NCBI GenBank assembly: GCA_902802815.1
Contig: CADCNQ010000020.1
Coordinates: 1 to 48,397 of the forward strand
Direction: 5' to 3'
DNA length: 48,397 nt
Source of the DNA: an uncultured Bacteroidales bacterium
GTDB taxonomy: Bacteria; Bacteroidota; Bacteroidia; Bacteroidales; Bacteroidaceae
Positions within the stretch are counted from its first letter, which is position 1, and every line of letters starts with the position of its first letter. Under the pieces are notes generated by a model. It made no database searches and was not told the origin of the DNA. It worked only from the letters and a program-made list of their open reading frames with translations. The translations under genes and the position numbers were made by a program. Of the stretch, positions 38,701 through 46,911 are shown in pieces.

Positions 38701-39011
38701 AGAATTTGAAGTCGTCGGAAACTTATGACTTCATGGCTCGCGCCTTTGCAGACGGATATATCACAGAAACGGGAACAGGTATTGCCAGAATCCTGCCGCC
38801 CAGCAATCCATTCCTGCCTGAAAGCGGCGAGAAAAAACAGACGGTTATTGGGAAGCTGAAAGAATATCTAAACAAGTTCGCGGATACGAGCGACGGAGAG
38901 ATCTCAACGTCAAATCTGTATATGTCGGAGTCCCATCCCAATACTCTCAAGCTTTATCCCGAAATGAACGACGACCTCCCAATGGCCGCAGAGGATAGGG
39001 AAGGGGAGTGA
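35730..39011 (+). CDS. hsdR: Type I restriction endonuclease subunit
   Basis: A 1093-residue motor and nuclease subunit. The N-terminal PD-(D/E)XK nuclease is visible as [22 protein letters not shown]: D151, E165 and K167. The helicase follows: Walker A [14 protein letters not shown] (K about 328), Walker B [12 protein letters not shown] (DECH 430-433), TGTPI, and the C-terminal RecA-like lobe ([32 protein letters not shown]). A C-terminal helical domain binds the methyltransferase. The size is normal. It translocates DNA and cuts unmodified DNA. Intact by motif reading. Confidence 0.94.
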   Translation: [1093 protein letters not shown]

Positions 39012-39022
39012 AGTATGATCCT

Positions 39023-39030
39023 TAACTTTG
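39023..39030 (+). promoter_or_regulatory. -7 box of the Zorya operon
   Basis: TAACTTTG lies in the 87-base gap between hsdR and zorA, about 68 bases before the zorA ATG, so Zorya can be transcribed apart from the hsd genes. The sequence that follows (GTCCTTGAAAA) also follows the promoter at 46513. Confidence 0.55.
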
Positions 39031-39098
39031 TCCTTGAAAATACTAAATACCACGAAAGTAACACGTTTTTAAAATTGAATATAAAAAAATAAAACCTT

Positions 39099-41009
39099 AT
39101 GGTTAATATAACAATTATAGCGGTAGTAATAATAGTGTGTGTAGCCTTGGGCTATTCAAGACCTCTTTATCGACTCAAGTCTTTCGCTAAAACTATTGAG
39201 AAATCTAAAGACTTAAGCGATTTGTCCCAAGTAAGTGTAGAACTGTCTGCCTTGTGTTCCGATTATGATATTACTAGAACCATAGAAAAGGATGGAGAAA
39301 AGAAAACATTACACTCCGCAGAAGAGTTCTTTAATAGCTCAGAATTAGCCCGAGCAAAGGGTATCAATCTAAAGCATATTAATGCGGCACCTGGAGTGTT
39401 GTCTGGTCTTGGCGTACTTGGAACATTTGCTGGTTTAACTATTAGTGTTATATATTTCGACAGCACAGACTCTGCCGCTATTATGACAAGTATCAAGACG
39501 CTCTTGGATGGTATGGGAACTGCCTTTGGTACGTCTGTGGCAGGTATGTTCTTCTCTGCCGTTTACATATTTTTCCAAAAGAGGTTCTACAACAACTATG
39601 ACAATGCGATAGCAGTTCTGGTTAGACAATTAGACCAGAAGTTTCATATTTCTGCAGACGAGATAATTATTGCAGAAAACGAAAAGACAAATCGAGAAAT
39701 ATTGGCTCGTCTTACTGCAATTGAGGAGTCGAAAGAAGTAAAGGAGAAGTTAAATGCAATACAGGAGGCACTTACAATTCAAGATGAAGATGGTATCAGC
39801 ATCACTGCCGGCACAATGATGTTGAACTTGTATGAAGAATCCGAAAAACAGTCTCGTTCATTGGAGTCCTTTACGACAGACTTATCGAACGAATTAAATG
39901 CATCTCTTGGTAAGACAATGAACTCCTCAATTGTACCATTGATTGTCAATCTTGAGAAGAGTCATGACATAATGAATGCTAAGATAGAGGATTTGTCTCA
40001 TAACATTCAGTCGCCTGCTACAGACTTCGTTACATCGGCAGTTGGAGAACTCAAAACCTCGATGATGACGATGGCTAACGAGTTCAGGGATTCTATTTCC
40101 AAACAAACTCTTACTCAGATTGAAACGCTTACTAATAATCTTACCAAGTCGGGTGAGTTGTTGAATACATTGCCAATGACCATGCAGATGATGACTGATA
40201 AAGTTGCGGTAAGTTTCAATGAAGTTAGCCAGGTAGTTGGCGGAATTCAGGCTAATGTTGCCAAGCAGCAATCTGATATGATTGAAAATACAAAGATTGC
40301 TAATGAGCAGCTTACAGGTGACTTCCAACAGAAGTTCAACGAAATGGTTTCTTTACAGCAGTCTGTGCTCACTAAGATGAGTGAACAGATGGATGCAACT
40401 ATGCGTTCGGTGATGACCCAGTTGGAGACGGCTATCGGAGGTTTGAACGAACAACAAAACAGCTTGTCTGATGCTCACTCCCGATCAACCCGTGAAATTG
40501 AACGTTTGCTTCAGGGCTTCGCCCAGAGCGTTGTCAATATGCACAATGCTAACTCAGAAAGTTCAGAAATGCTCGTTTCAATCAAAAGGGCTGGTGACAA
40601 TTTGAATGAATCGACAGACAAACTCAAGACATTGGCTGCAAGTTTGGATACTGCATCAACCGCAGTCATTGAACAACAGAAAGAGGCTACGGCAAAATTC
40701 GTGGAGATGCAGCAGGAGAACTTCAATATTATTAGCCAGCTTTCTACTGCATTGTCTGATGCTCAGAAGATGGTGGATAGTTATGTCTCTGACTTTGAAA
40801 CACTCAAAGGCGGCATGAAGGAGGTGTTCAAAGGTATCAACGAGGGGTTGAAAGATTATAGTGCCACACTAAGAGAAAGTACAGGTAATGCTCTGGCAGA
40901 ATATACTGATGCACTAACAAAATCTACAGATGGATTGAAGAATATCGCAGCAGCATTGGAGGAATCTGCTGAAGAGTTGAGTGACAGCATTGACAAGTTC
41001 AAAAGATAG
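39099..41009 (+). CDS. zorA: Zorya anti-phage protein ZorA (MotA/TolQ/ExbB-like)
   Basis: A 636-residue inner-membrane protein. It has three membrane segments: about 3-19 (ITIIAVVIIVCVALGYS), 99-120 (GVLSGLGVLGTFAGLTISVI) and 138-160 (GMGTAFGTSVAGMFFSAVYI), the last two being the MotA/ExbB-type channel helices. From about 170 to the end it is a long cytoplasmic tail of helices and coiled coils, rich in Q, S, T and N. In studied Zorya systems ZorA-ZorB form a proton-driven motor that senses the infected envelope and signals through the tail. The gene leads zorABCD; zorB starts 5 bases after its stop. Confidence 0.9.
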   Translation: MVNITIIAVVIIVCVALGYSRPLYRLKSFAKTIEKSKDLSDLSQVSVELSALCSDYDITRTIEKDGEKKTLHSAEEFFNSSELARAKGINLKHINAAPGVLSGLGVLGTFAGLTISVIYFDSTDSAAIMTSIKTLLDGMGTAFGTSVAGMFFSAVYIFFQKRFYNNYDNAIAVLVRQLDQKFHISADEIIIAENEKTNREILARLTAIEESKEVKEKLNAIQEALTIQDEDGISITAGTMMLNLYEESEKQSRSLESFTTDLSNELNASLGKTMNSSIVPLIVNLEKSHDIMNAKIEDLSHNIQSPATDFVTSAVGELKTSMMTMANEFRDSISKQTLTQIETLTNNLTKSGELLNTLPMTMQMMTDKVAVSFNEVSQVVGGIQANVAKQQSDMIENTKIANEQLTGDFQQKFNEMVSLQQSVLTKMSEQMDATMRSVMTQLETAIGGLNEQQNSLSDAHSRSTREIERLLQGFAQSVVNMHNANSESSEMLVSIKRAGDNLNESTDKLKTLAASLDTASTAVIEQQKEATAKFVEMQQENFNIISQLSTALSDAQKMVDSYVSDFETLKGGMKEVFKGINEGLKDYSATLRESTGNALAEYTDALTKSTDGLKNIAAALEESAEELSDSIDKFKR

Positions 41010-41014
41010 AGATA

Positions 41015-41704
41015 ATGGCAACTGATAAGAAAACACACGATACGGAAGAAAATCCTTTCGCTATGTCAATCGGCGATTTGATGGCTGGATTGCTATTCAT
41101 TTTCATATTGTTGCTGACTGCAACAATGCTGAAAGTGCAGACAAAGTCAGATCAGGAAGCTGCCATTACACAGGAGTATGACCGAGTAAAGACTCAGTTA
41201 TACATCGATCTTCAGGAAGAATTTAAAGATAGCCTTAAAGTCTGGAATGCAGAAATCGATTCTATCCAATTAAGTGTTCGCTTTCAGGAGCCATCAACGT
41301 TGTTTGATTTCGCGAAAGATGATTTAAAACCAAGATTCAAATCAATTTTGAATGACTTCTTTCCTAGATACATAGCCTTATTGAATGATCCCAGATATCG
41401 AGATGACATTGAAGAAATACGTATAGAAGGTCATACCGATACGTCAGGCGAATATTTCACAAACATGAAGCTTTCGCAAGACAGGACGAGAACGGTGTTG
41501 GAATATTGTTTTAATCTGCTTGAGGATTCTAAGAGGGATTGGGCTATGTCAAAGGCTACAGCCAATGGCTTATCATATAGCCATATCATCAAGAATCCTG
41601 ATGGGACGGAAAATTCAACTAGATCTCGTCGCGTTGAATTCCGAATAAGGACAAATGCAGAGCAGAAACTTGAAGAGATAGCAAGAAATCGAAATGGGCA
41701 ATAG
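41015..41704 (+). CDS. zorB: Zorya anti-phage protein ZorB (MotB/OmpA-like)
   Basis: A 229-residue stator partner of ZorA. A cytoplasmic N-terminus precedes one membrane segment (about 22-39, LMAGLLFIFILLLTATML) with Asp21 directly in front, the residue that binds the ion in MotB/ExbD-like proteins. Residues 50-90 are a linker helix. The C-terminal half is an OmpA-like peptidoglycan-binding domain: IRIEGHTDTSGEYFTNMKLS, QDRTRTVLEYC, and SRRVEFRI. The stop overlaps zorC by 11 bases. Confidence 0.92.
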   Translation: MATDKKTHDTEENPFAMSIGDLMAGLLFIFILLLTATMLKVQTKSDQEAAITQEYDRVKTQLYIDLQEEFKDSLKVWNAEIDSIQLSVRFQEPSTLFDFAKDDLKPRFKSILNDFFPRYIALLNDPRYRDDIEEIRIEGHTDTSGEYFTNMKLSQDRTRTVLEYCFNLLEDSKRDWAMSKATANGLSYSHIIKNPDGTENSTRSRRVEFRIRTNAEQKLEEIARNRNGQ

Positions 41705-43082
41705 TATTTATGATATAATGGGCTTCTATTTTGACCCTAAGACGTTCACTCTTGGGGCAAGTACTGCCATAAGTAGTGCCAAGCAGAATACCATTGATAA
41801 TGCTACCAGCAGGCAGCGCACCATAGCTCGTCAGTGTGCTTCAGCAGAAGAAAAACAGCCCAATCAATCGACCCTTGATGCCGCATATCGTAAATTTAAG
41901 AGTCATTACACAAGATTGAATGTAGAGGAGTATTCATCGCGCGAAGTAAGAGCGCTGATTTATTGCCTTCACAAATTCGAGAACGACGCTATGGTATCGG
42001 CATTAACTAAAGTGCTTGATAAGCAATGGAGAAATCGTTTTCTTAATGGTTTGCTTTATTTCCTCCTTTCTTACTGGGATGTTACGGAGAAGGCCCGACT
42101 GCAAACGATAATCGATGTCTTTCAAAACAAATTGAGTGCGTATAATGGTAAAAGGGACAAATACATGCTCTTAAAACAGAATGCTCGCTATTTTGCGCTT
42201 AATGGTGCAGAATTGCTTGGGATGACGCTGCGAAAAATGGATGTAGGGCAAACTAATAGCTGTTCTATTTTTTCGGCATCCTCGGTATTCTTTGGTCTAT
42301 CTTCAAATAATATAGAATTCCAGTACTATTCAAAGGTTATTTCATCCTATTTTGGGAGAGGCGCCATTGATAAATTAGATATGCTCAAAGAAGTTCTCGA
42401 TAGACATAACTACGATGCCACACCCAAACGCATCATTCCTGCTATGATTATCCAGAATAAGGATGTTATCAATGAAGGCAAACAGGAATATATTAGATCT
42501 ATTGCGGTGGGAATGATTGGAAATCCTGAACTTTCATCTAAATGGTCTCTACGAAATGGAACTCCTGAGGAAAACTCGAACCTAAAGGAGGCACGTCAGA
42601 TATTGAACGAGTGGCTTAAACGTAAGTTCATAAGCATCTTCTTTGAAGAATGCATGCATGAGCCTTCAAGACAAAAATATTGGCTGGAACATATTGATAT
42701 AATCGAAGATATTGAAATTTGGACGACTCCGTTTACGATGTCACTTCTGATGCAAGACAAGCGAATTGCTGACATGCTTGATACCAAGGTCAAAGTCTTG
42801 AACAACGAAAAGAATGTTGATAAGTCAGCTCTGATTATGTCTGTAGGGAACTATTTCTTTATAGAGTTCTCTGATGCTGGATGTCTATACATATATAGAA
42901 AAGATAGCCCATATGGCAAAACAATTGCATCGAATAGATTCTTCTACTTTGACGAAATCAAAAGAATGAGAGTAGATACCATTCAGAGTTTCTACGTCGA
43001 GAAACAGGAAGGCAAGATTACTCATATTACAGGATGGGAGAATACCCTTGAAAAATGGATGACACTTCATCGCGTAAAATAG
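41694..43082 (+). CDS. zorC: Zorya type I protein ZorC-like
   Basis: A 462-residue cytoplasmic protein without signal or membrane segment. It is the third gene between ZorB and a SNF2-type ZorD, the position of ZorC in type I Zorya, whose members carry an EH-signature domain and bind DNA. The sequence is helix-rich and positively charged at several places (RKFKSHYTRLN, LNEWLKRKFISIFFEEC). The EH signature was not traced residue by residue, so the name rests on order and size; it is somewhat shorter than the E. coli protein. Confidence 0.75.
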   Translation: MGNSIYDIMGFYFDPKTFTLGASTAISSAKQNTIDNATSRQRTIARQCASAEEKQPNQSTLDAAYRKFKSHYTRLNVEEYSSREVRALIYCLHKFENDAMVSALTKVLDKQWRNRFLNGLLYFLLSYWDVTEKARLQTIIDVFQNKLSAYNGKRDKYMLLKQNARYFALNGAELLGMTLRKMDVGQTNSCSIFSASSVFFGLSSNNIEFQYYSKVISSYFGRGAIDKLDMLKEVLDRHNYDATPKRIIPAMIIQNKDVINEGKQEYIRSIAVGMIGNPELSSKWSLRNGTPEENSNLKEARQILNEWLKRKFISIFFEECMHEPSRQKYWLEHIDIIEDIEIWTTPFTMSLLMQDKRIADMLDTKVKVLNNEKNVDKSALIMSVGNYFFIEFSDAGCLYIYRKDSPYGKTIASNRFFYFDEIKRMRVDTIQSFYVEKQEGKITHITGWENTLEKWMTLHRVK

Positions 43083-43087
43083 GAGTT

Positions 43088-45856
43088 ATGATAAAAATTT
43101 CATCGACAAACGACAGTATCTGTCTGGAATATACAAAAGATGGCAAAACACTGCCATATTCAGAATGGACGGAATATCCAGATGCCTCTATTTATGCCGA
43201 TATTATAAATGAGTTTTTGGACAATGGACAGGCTGATATACATGAGTTAAGTTGCGAACTTTCTTATGATGCTGTTTATAAGCTCAGTACATATGAGCGC
43301 AATGCACTTTCAATACCTGAGTTATATCCTTATGTCATTTATGTTCAGCCTAAAGGTCTGCTGAAAGATTCTTCATTTCAGTATACGGTGGCGTATAGAG
43401 AATCAAAGTTGGGGCGACGCTTTCAAATTAAACGTCAGGGTGCTATTATAGATACCGGCAGCCAAAAATATCTTCTCAGTAAAGAGCAGTTCAAATTGGT
43501 TGAAGCTATTGATGAATACAATCAACTCCCCTTTGAAAGCAAGTCTCTTAATGGAAACCTCATAGAGTTTTCACGACTCAAGGATTTGTCGCAAAATGCC
43601 AAAGCGATTCTTGATAGGTATCTGCAGAGTGAGGATGTCTATGTTCCAGCAAAGTTGAAAATTGAAATTGAGAAGTGTGGAGAAGATAGTTATGAGCTGA
43701 TACCATCCATTGATTCGACCTATTCAGACCAATTTGTTCGCTATCTTGAATCACGAAATGAAGTTCCAGATAATATTGCTGTTAGCGATGACAACAATAA
43801 TCGTACACGCATTGTCATAGACGAAGAGAAACAGAAGATAATTCGCGAAATCCGTAAGAACTATAAAGGGGTATCAGCCAGAAAACTGAAAGAACTTGTA
43901 GATAACCCAGCTCTTTTCCTTGATGTTGATCATTGCGATATTTCTCAGTTTTATAGTGACCGAGTTATCGAAATTGGTCTATATAAACCAAAAGTTTATC
44001 CTTTCGTATCTCCATATAAGTCTTCTTGGATACCTTCCTATGAAGTACAGGATCGTGTCAATGGTACATCTCAAATCAGCTTCGAGACATTAGAAGAAGT
44101 TGATGAGTTTGAGAACATCCTTGACCGGGCAAGTACACAAGGAGAAAGTGCGGTTTCTTTCCATGACACCATGATTAATGTGGAAGATGGATATCAAATC
44201 GTTAAGGATGCTCGCAAGAAGTTAGAGGAACACGAACTTAAAGAAAAGAAGGAAAAGAAAGTTCTTATAGTTGAGGAGAATGCTGAAAGTCTAGGTTATT
44301 CAGTAGATACCCGTCATGCCATAGAAGACGGGAATTATACATTTCACAGTATTCCAGGACTGAAGCCTGAAATAAAACTCAAGAAGCACCAAATAGAAGG
44401 TATTGCATGGCTGCAGAGTATGATTGCAGCGAAGAGTAAAGGATGTCTTCTTGCCGATGATATGGGTCTGGGAAAGACTTTACAACTTTTGTCCCTCATT
44501 GATTGGTATGATAAAAACTTCCCAAGTAATGAGAATCCGTATTTAATTGTTGCACCCGTTTCCTTGATAGAGAACTGGGAGCAAGAGTACGAAAAGTTCT
44601 TTGCAGCCCCTCGTATTCCTGTATGTCCGCTGACGGGAAGCGCATTATCCCGTCACTTTGGCAAGGGCATTGATAAGAGTTTGATTGCCTATCTGCAGAA
44701 AAGACAGATCATTATTACGAACTATGAGACGATTAGGTCTTTCCAGTTTAGTTTTTGTGCAGTCAATTATTCTTTGATTATATTAGACGAGGCTCAAAAA
44801 ATTAAGACACCTGGAGCTTTAGTGACCAATGCTGCAAAGGCTCTGAAGGGAGAGTTTAAGGTTGCCATGACGGGAACTCCTGTGGAAAATACTCTGGTAG
44901 ATCTTTGGTGTATTATGGACTTTTCGTTGCCAGGATTGCTTGGTAACTGTCGAGAATTTGCCCGTAAGTATCAAGTACCCTTGAAATCAACAGATACAGA
45001 TATTGTAGAACTCGGTAATTGTGTGCGTAAGGAGATGGGTGCTTTCTTCTTGCGTAGATTGAAACAGGATGTGGCCAAAGACTTACCAACAAAAAACATA
45101 AGGCGACTCCCTGTTGAAATGCCAGATGTACAACGAGCGAGATATAATCAGGCAATTGCTACCGCTCAACAAGAAAGAGATAAATTTTCCAAAGAGCCAG
45201 GTTATATGTTGAAGTGTATAATGCAGCTTCGGGAAATATCTGACCATCCATATCTAGAAGATGATTGGACAACGTTTTCGATAGAAGACCTCATTAATTC
45301 ATCAGCTAAGATGAAGGCCATCATACCGCTCTTGGATGAGATTAAGTCGAAAAATGAAAAGGTAATACTTTTTGCTGAACGGCGAGAAACTCAAAATATT
45401 TTGAAACGATTAGTCAAGTTCCGTTATAGACTAGATTCTCATATCATCAATGGTGATACACCGACCATGCAGAATGAAAGATTCCGCAATGGGAAAATGT
45501 CTCGTCAGCAAGCTATAGATGATTTCCAGAGTCGCAATGGCTTCAATGTGATTATTATGTCTCCTCTTGCAGCTGGTATGGGATTGAATGTTGTTGGTGC
45601 AAATCATGTGATTCACTATTCCCGACATTGGAATCCTGCTAAGGAAGAACAGGCAACTGATAGAGTATATAGAATCGGACAAACTAAGGATGTGTTTGTA
45701 TATTATCCGATGGCAATTATTGATGGTATGACTTGTTTCGACCAAACGTTGGATGCTCTTCTTGCTCAAAAATCTCAATTGGCAGAAGCAACATTGTTCC
45801 CAACAGTTAGGATTGAGGTCAATAGTGAAGAACTATTTAACAAGCTATTTGTCTAA
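43088..45856 (+). CDS. zorD: Zorya type I protein ZorD (SNF2-family helicase-nuclease)
   Basis: A 922-residue protein from the ATG at 43088, 5 bases after the zorC stop; an in-frame ATG at 43055 would overlap zorC by 28 bases. The N-terminal 430 residues are specific to the family. The SNF2 motor follows: KKHQIEGIAWLQ, Walker A ADDMGLGKTLQLLS (K about 462), Walker B LIILDEAQKIKT (DEAQ about 567), AMTGTPVENTLVDLWCIMDF, and the second lobe with AAGMGLNVVGANHVIHYSRH and EEQATDRVYRIGQTKDV. In type I Zorya ZorD degrades or unwinds phage DNA after ZorAB signalling. All helicase motifs look intact. Confidence 0.88.
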   Translation: MIKISSTNDSICLEYTKDGKTLPYSEWTEYPDASIYADIINEFLDNGQADIHELSCELSYDAVYKLSTYERNALSIPELYPYVIYVQPKGLLKDSSFQYTVAYRESKLGRRFQIKRQGAIIDTGSQKYLLSKEQFKLVEAIDEYNQLPFESKSLNGNLIEFSRLKDLSQNAKAILDRYLQSEDVYVPAKLKIEIEKCGEDSYELIPSIDSTYSDQFVRYLESRNEVPDNIAVSDDNNNRTRIVIDEEKQKIIREIRKNYKGVSARKLKELVDNPALFLDVDHCDISQFYSDRVIEIGLYKPKVYPFVSPYKSSWIPSYEVQDRVNGTSQISFETLEEVDEFENILDRASTQGESAVSFHDTMINVEDGYQIVKDARKKLEEHELKEKKEKKVLIVEENAESLGYSVDTRHAIEDGNYTFHSIPGLKPEIKLKKHQIEGIAWLQSMIAAKSKGCLLADDMGLGKTLQLLSLIDWYDKNFPSNENPYLIVAPVSLIENWEQEYEKFFAAPRIPVCPLTGSALSRHFGKGIDKSLIAYLQKRQIIITNYETIRSFQFSFCAVNYSLIILDEAQKIKTPGALVTNAAKALKGEFKVAMTGTPVENTLVDLWCIMDFSLPGLLGNCREFARKYQVPLKSTDTDIVELGNCVRKEMGAFFLRRLKQDVAKDLPTKNIRRLPVEMPDVQRARYNQAIATAQQERDKFSKEPGYMLKCIMQLREISDHPYLEDDWTTFSIEDLINSSAKMKAIIPLLDEIKSKNEKVILFAERRETQNILKRLVKFRYRLDSHIINGDTPTMQNERFRNGKMSRQQAIDDFQSRNGFNVIIMSPLAAGMGLNVVGANHVIHYSRHWNPAKEEQATDRVYRIGQTKDVFVYYPMAIIDGMTCFDQTLDALLAQKSQLAEATLFPTVRIEVNSEELFNKLFV

Positions 45857-46014
45857 CATTAGGCGTTGGATGCTAGGCTTCGTACTTTTGACAATAGACT
45901 GAAAAATAACCAACCGATAGAATATGGAATGGAGTGATGTCTGATGTCTGAAGTCTGATGGCTGATGTAAGAAGTAAGAAGTAAGACGAGAGAAAATTAC
46001 AAGAAAGATACATA
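45857..46014. other. Spacer with low-complexity words
   Basis: No gene or terminator is seen. It contains tandem GATGTCTGA / GAAGTCTGATG and GTAAGAA words (45931-45985), of the same kind as at 46437-46470 and 47970-48003. Confidence 0.6.
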
Positions 46015-46437
46015 ATGAGCATTGAGGAAGCTTTATATTTGGCGTTGGACGCACACAGAGGGCAGGTCGATCTGGACGGGAAGCCCTATATCCTGCATCC
46101 CCTCAGAGTAGGCCTCAGAGGACAAAATGACAAAGAAATCATCGCCGGTCTTCTTCATGATGTCATTGAAGACACAAAATATACGTTGCAAGACATCGAA
46201 GACAAAGGGGCAGAGAGAGATGTTGTGGAAGCGCTCTCGTTGCTCACTCACAAAAAGAATCAGCCCTATAGCGAATACCTGGACAGAATCATTGACTCAA
46301 ACAATCCTATTGCCATCGCCGTCAAGAAGAACGACCTGCTCGACAATCTGGCAAGAAACGACAAAACAACAGAAGTGAAACAAAGAATCTTCGAAAAACA
46401 TTCGAGGGCAATAGAAAGGCTGAAGGCTGAGGTCTGA
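46015..46437 (+). CDS. HD-domain protein, ppGpp-hydrolase-like
   Basis: A 140-residue protein that equals the hydrolase domain of RelA/SpoT alone, like MESH1-type small alarmone hydrolases. Motifs: DAHRGQVDLDGKPYILHPLRV (H14, H28), AGLLHDVIEDTKYTLQDI (H48, D49, E52, D53) and VKKNDLLDNLARN (D107, N111). The metal-binding residues of the HD fold are present. It would remove pyrophosphate from (p)ppGpp; that is inference. It lies 158 bases after zorD, with its own untranslated region, and may be part of the defence neighbourhood or unrelated. Confidence 0.8.
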   Translation: MSIEEALYLALDAHRGQVDLDGKPYILHPLRVGLRGQNDKEIIAGLLHDVIEDTKYTLQDIEDKGAERDVVEALSLLTHKKNQPYSEYLDRIIDSNNPIAIAVKKNDLLDNLARNDKTTEVKQRIFEKHSRAIERLKAEV

Positions 46438-46512
46438 AGTAAGAGGGAAGAAGTAAGAGGGAAGAGTGTAAAGTTTATAGTGTATAGATAGTGTCAAGTG
46501 AGAAAAATTCCT

Positions 46513-46520
46513 TATCTTTG
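46513..46520 (+). promoter_or_regulatory. -7 box of the secreted LRR-like gene
   Basis: TATCTTTG, 23 bases before the ATG at 46543. It is followed by GTCCTTGAAAA, the same bases that follow the Zorya -7 box at 39023. Confidence 0.65.
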
Positions 46521-46542
46521 TCCTTGAAAACTAATAAATACT

Positions 46543-46887
46543 ATGAAAAAGATATCATTATTTGTTGCAATTCTCTTTTGCTGCAGCACAGTTTATGCTG
46601 AGAATGATGAAACAAAAGTAACACCCAATGAGGTGTCCTGCGAAAAAGGTTTCGTCATGCGCAAGGGCTCGTTCAAGGTTGGGAAGCGGAAATTCAAATT
46701 CAGCGGTGTTTATTCCGCTGATGGCAGTGTGTGTGTCAAGTGTTGGCCGTATGCCATACCTGGTGACTGGCTGATTGTTGCTCCCGGCACTAAGACTATA
46801 GCCAGAAATGCTCTAATATCAACAGAAACAAATTATTGCTATTTACCCAATTCCGTCACGAAGATTAGCACAGATGCTAGTGTATAA
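46543..46887 (+). CDS. Short secreted protein with LRR_5/BspA-like repeat
   Basis: A 114-residue protein with a signal peptide (KKISLFVAILFCCSTVYA). After a strand-rich part comes GDWLIVAPGTKTIARNALIS and YLPNSVTKISTDA, which resemble the leucine-rich repeat of BspA surface proteins (I-x-I-P-x-x-V-x-x-I-x-x-x-A-F). Only about one and a half repeats exist, so it may be the truncated end of a longer surface protein. It has its own promoter; Fic follows 24 bases later. Confidence 0.55.
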   Translation: MKKISLFVAILFCCSTVYAENDETKVTPNEVSCEKGFVMRKGSFKVGKRKFKFSGVYSADGSVCVKCWPYAIPGDWLIVAPGTKTIARNALISTETNYCYLPNSVTKISTDASV

Positions 46888-46911
46888 ACATTATAAAATA
46901 ACGAACGAGAT

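Noticed and set aside
39099..41704. An ordinary TolQR/ExbBD or flagellar stator pair
   Set aside because: The long coiled-coil tail of the first protein, the OmpA-like domain of the second and the two following genes with a SNF2 helicase fit Zorya.
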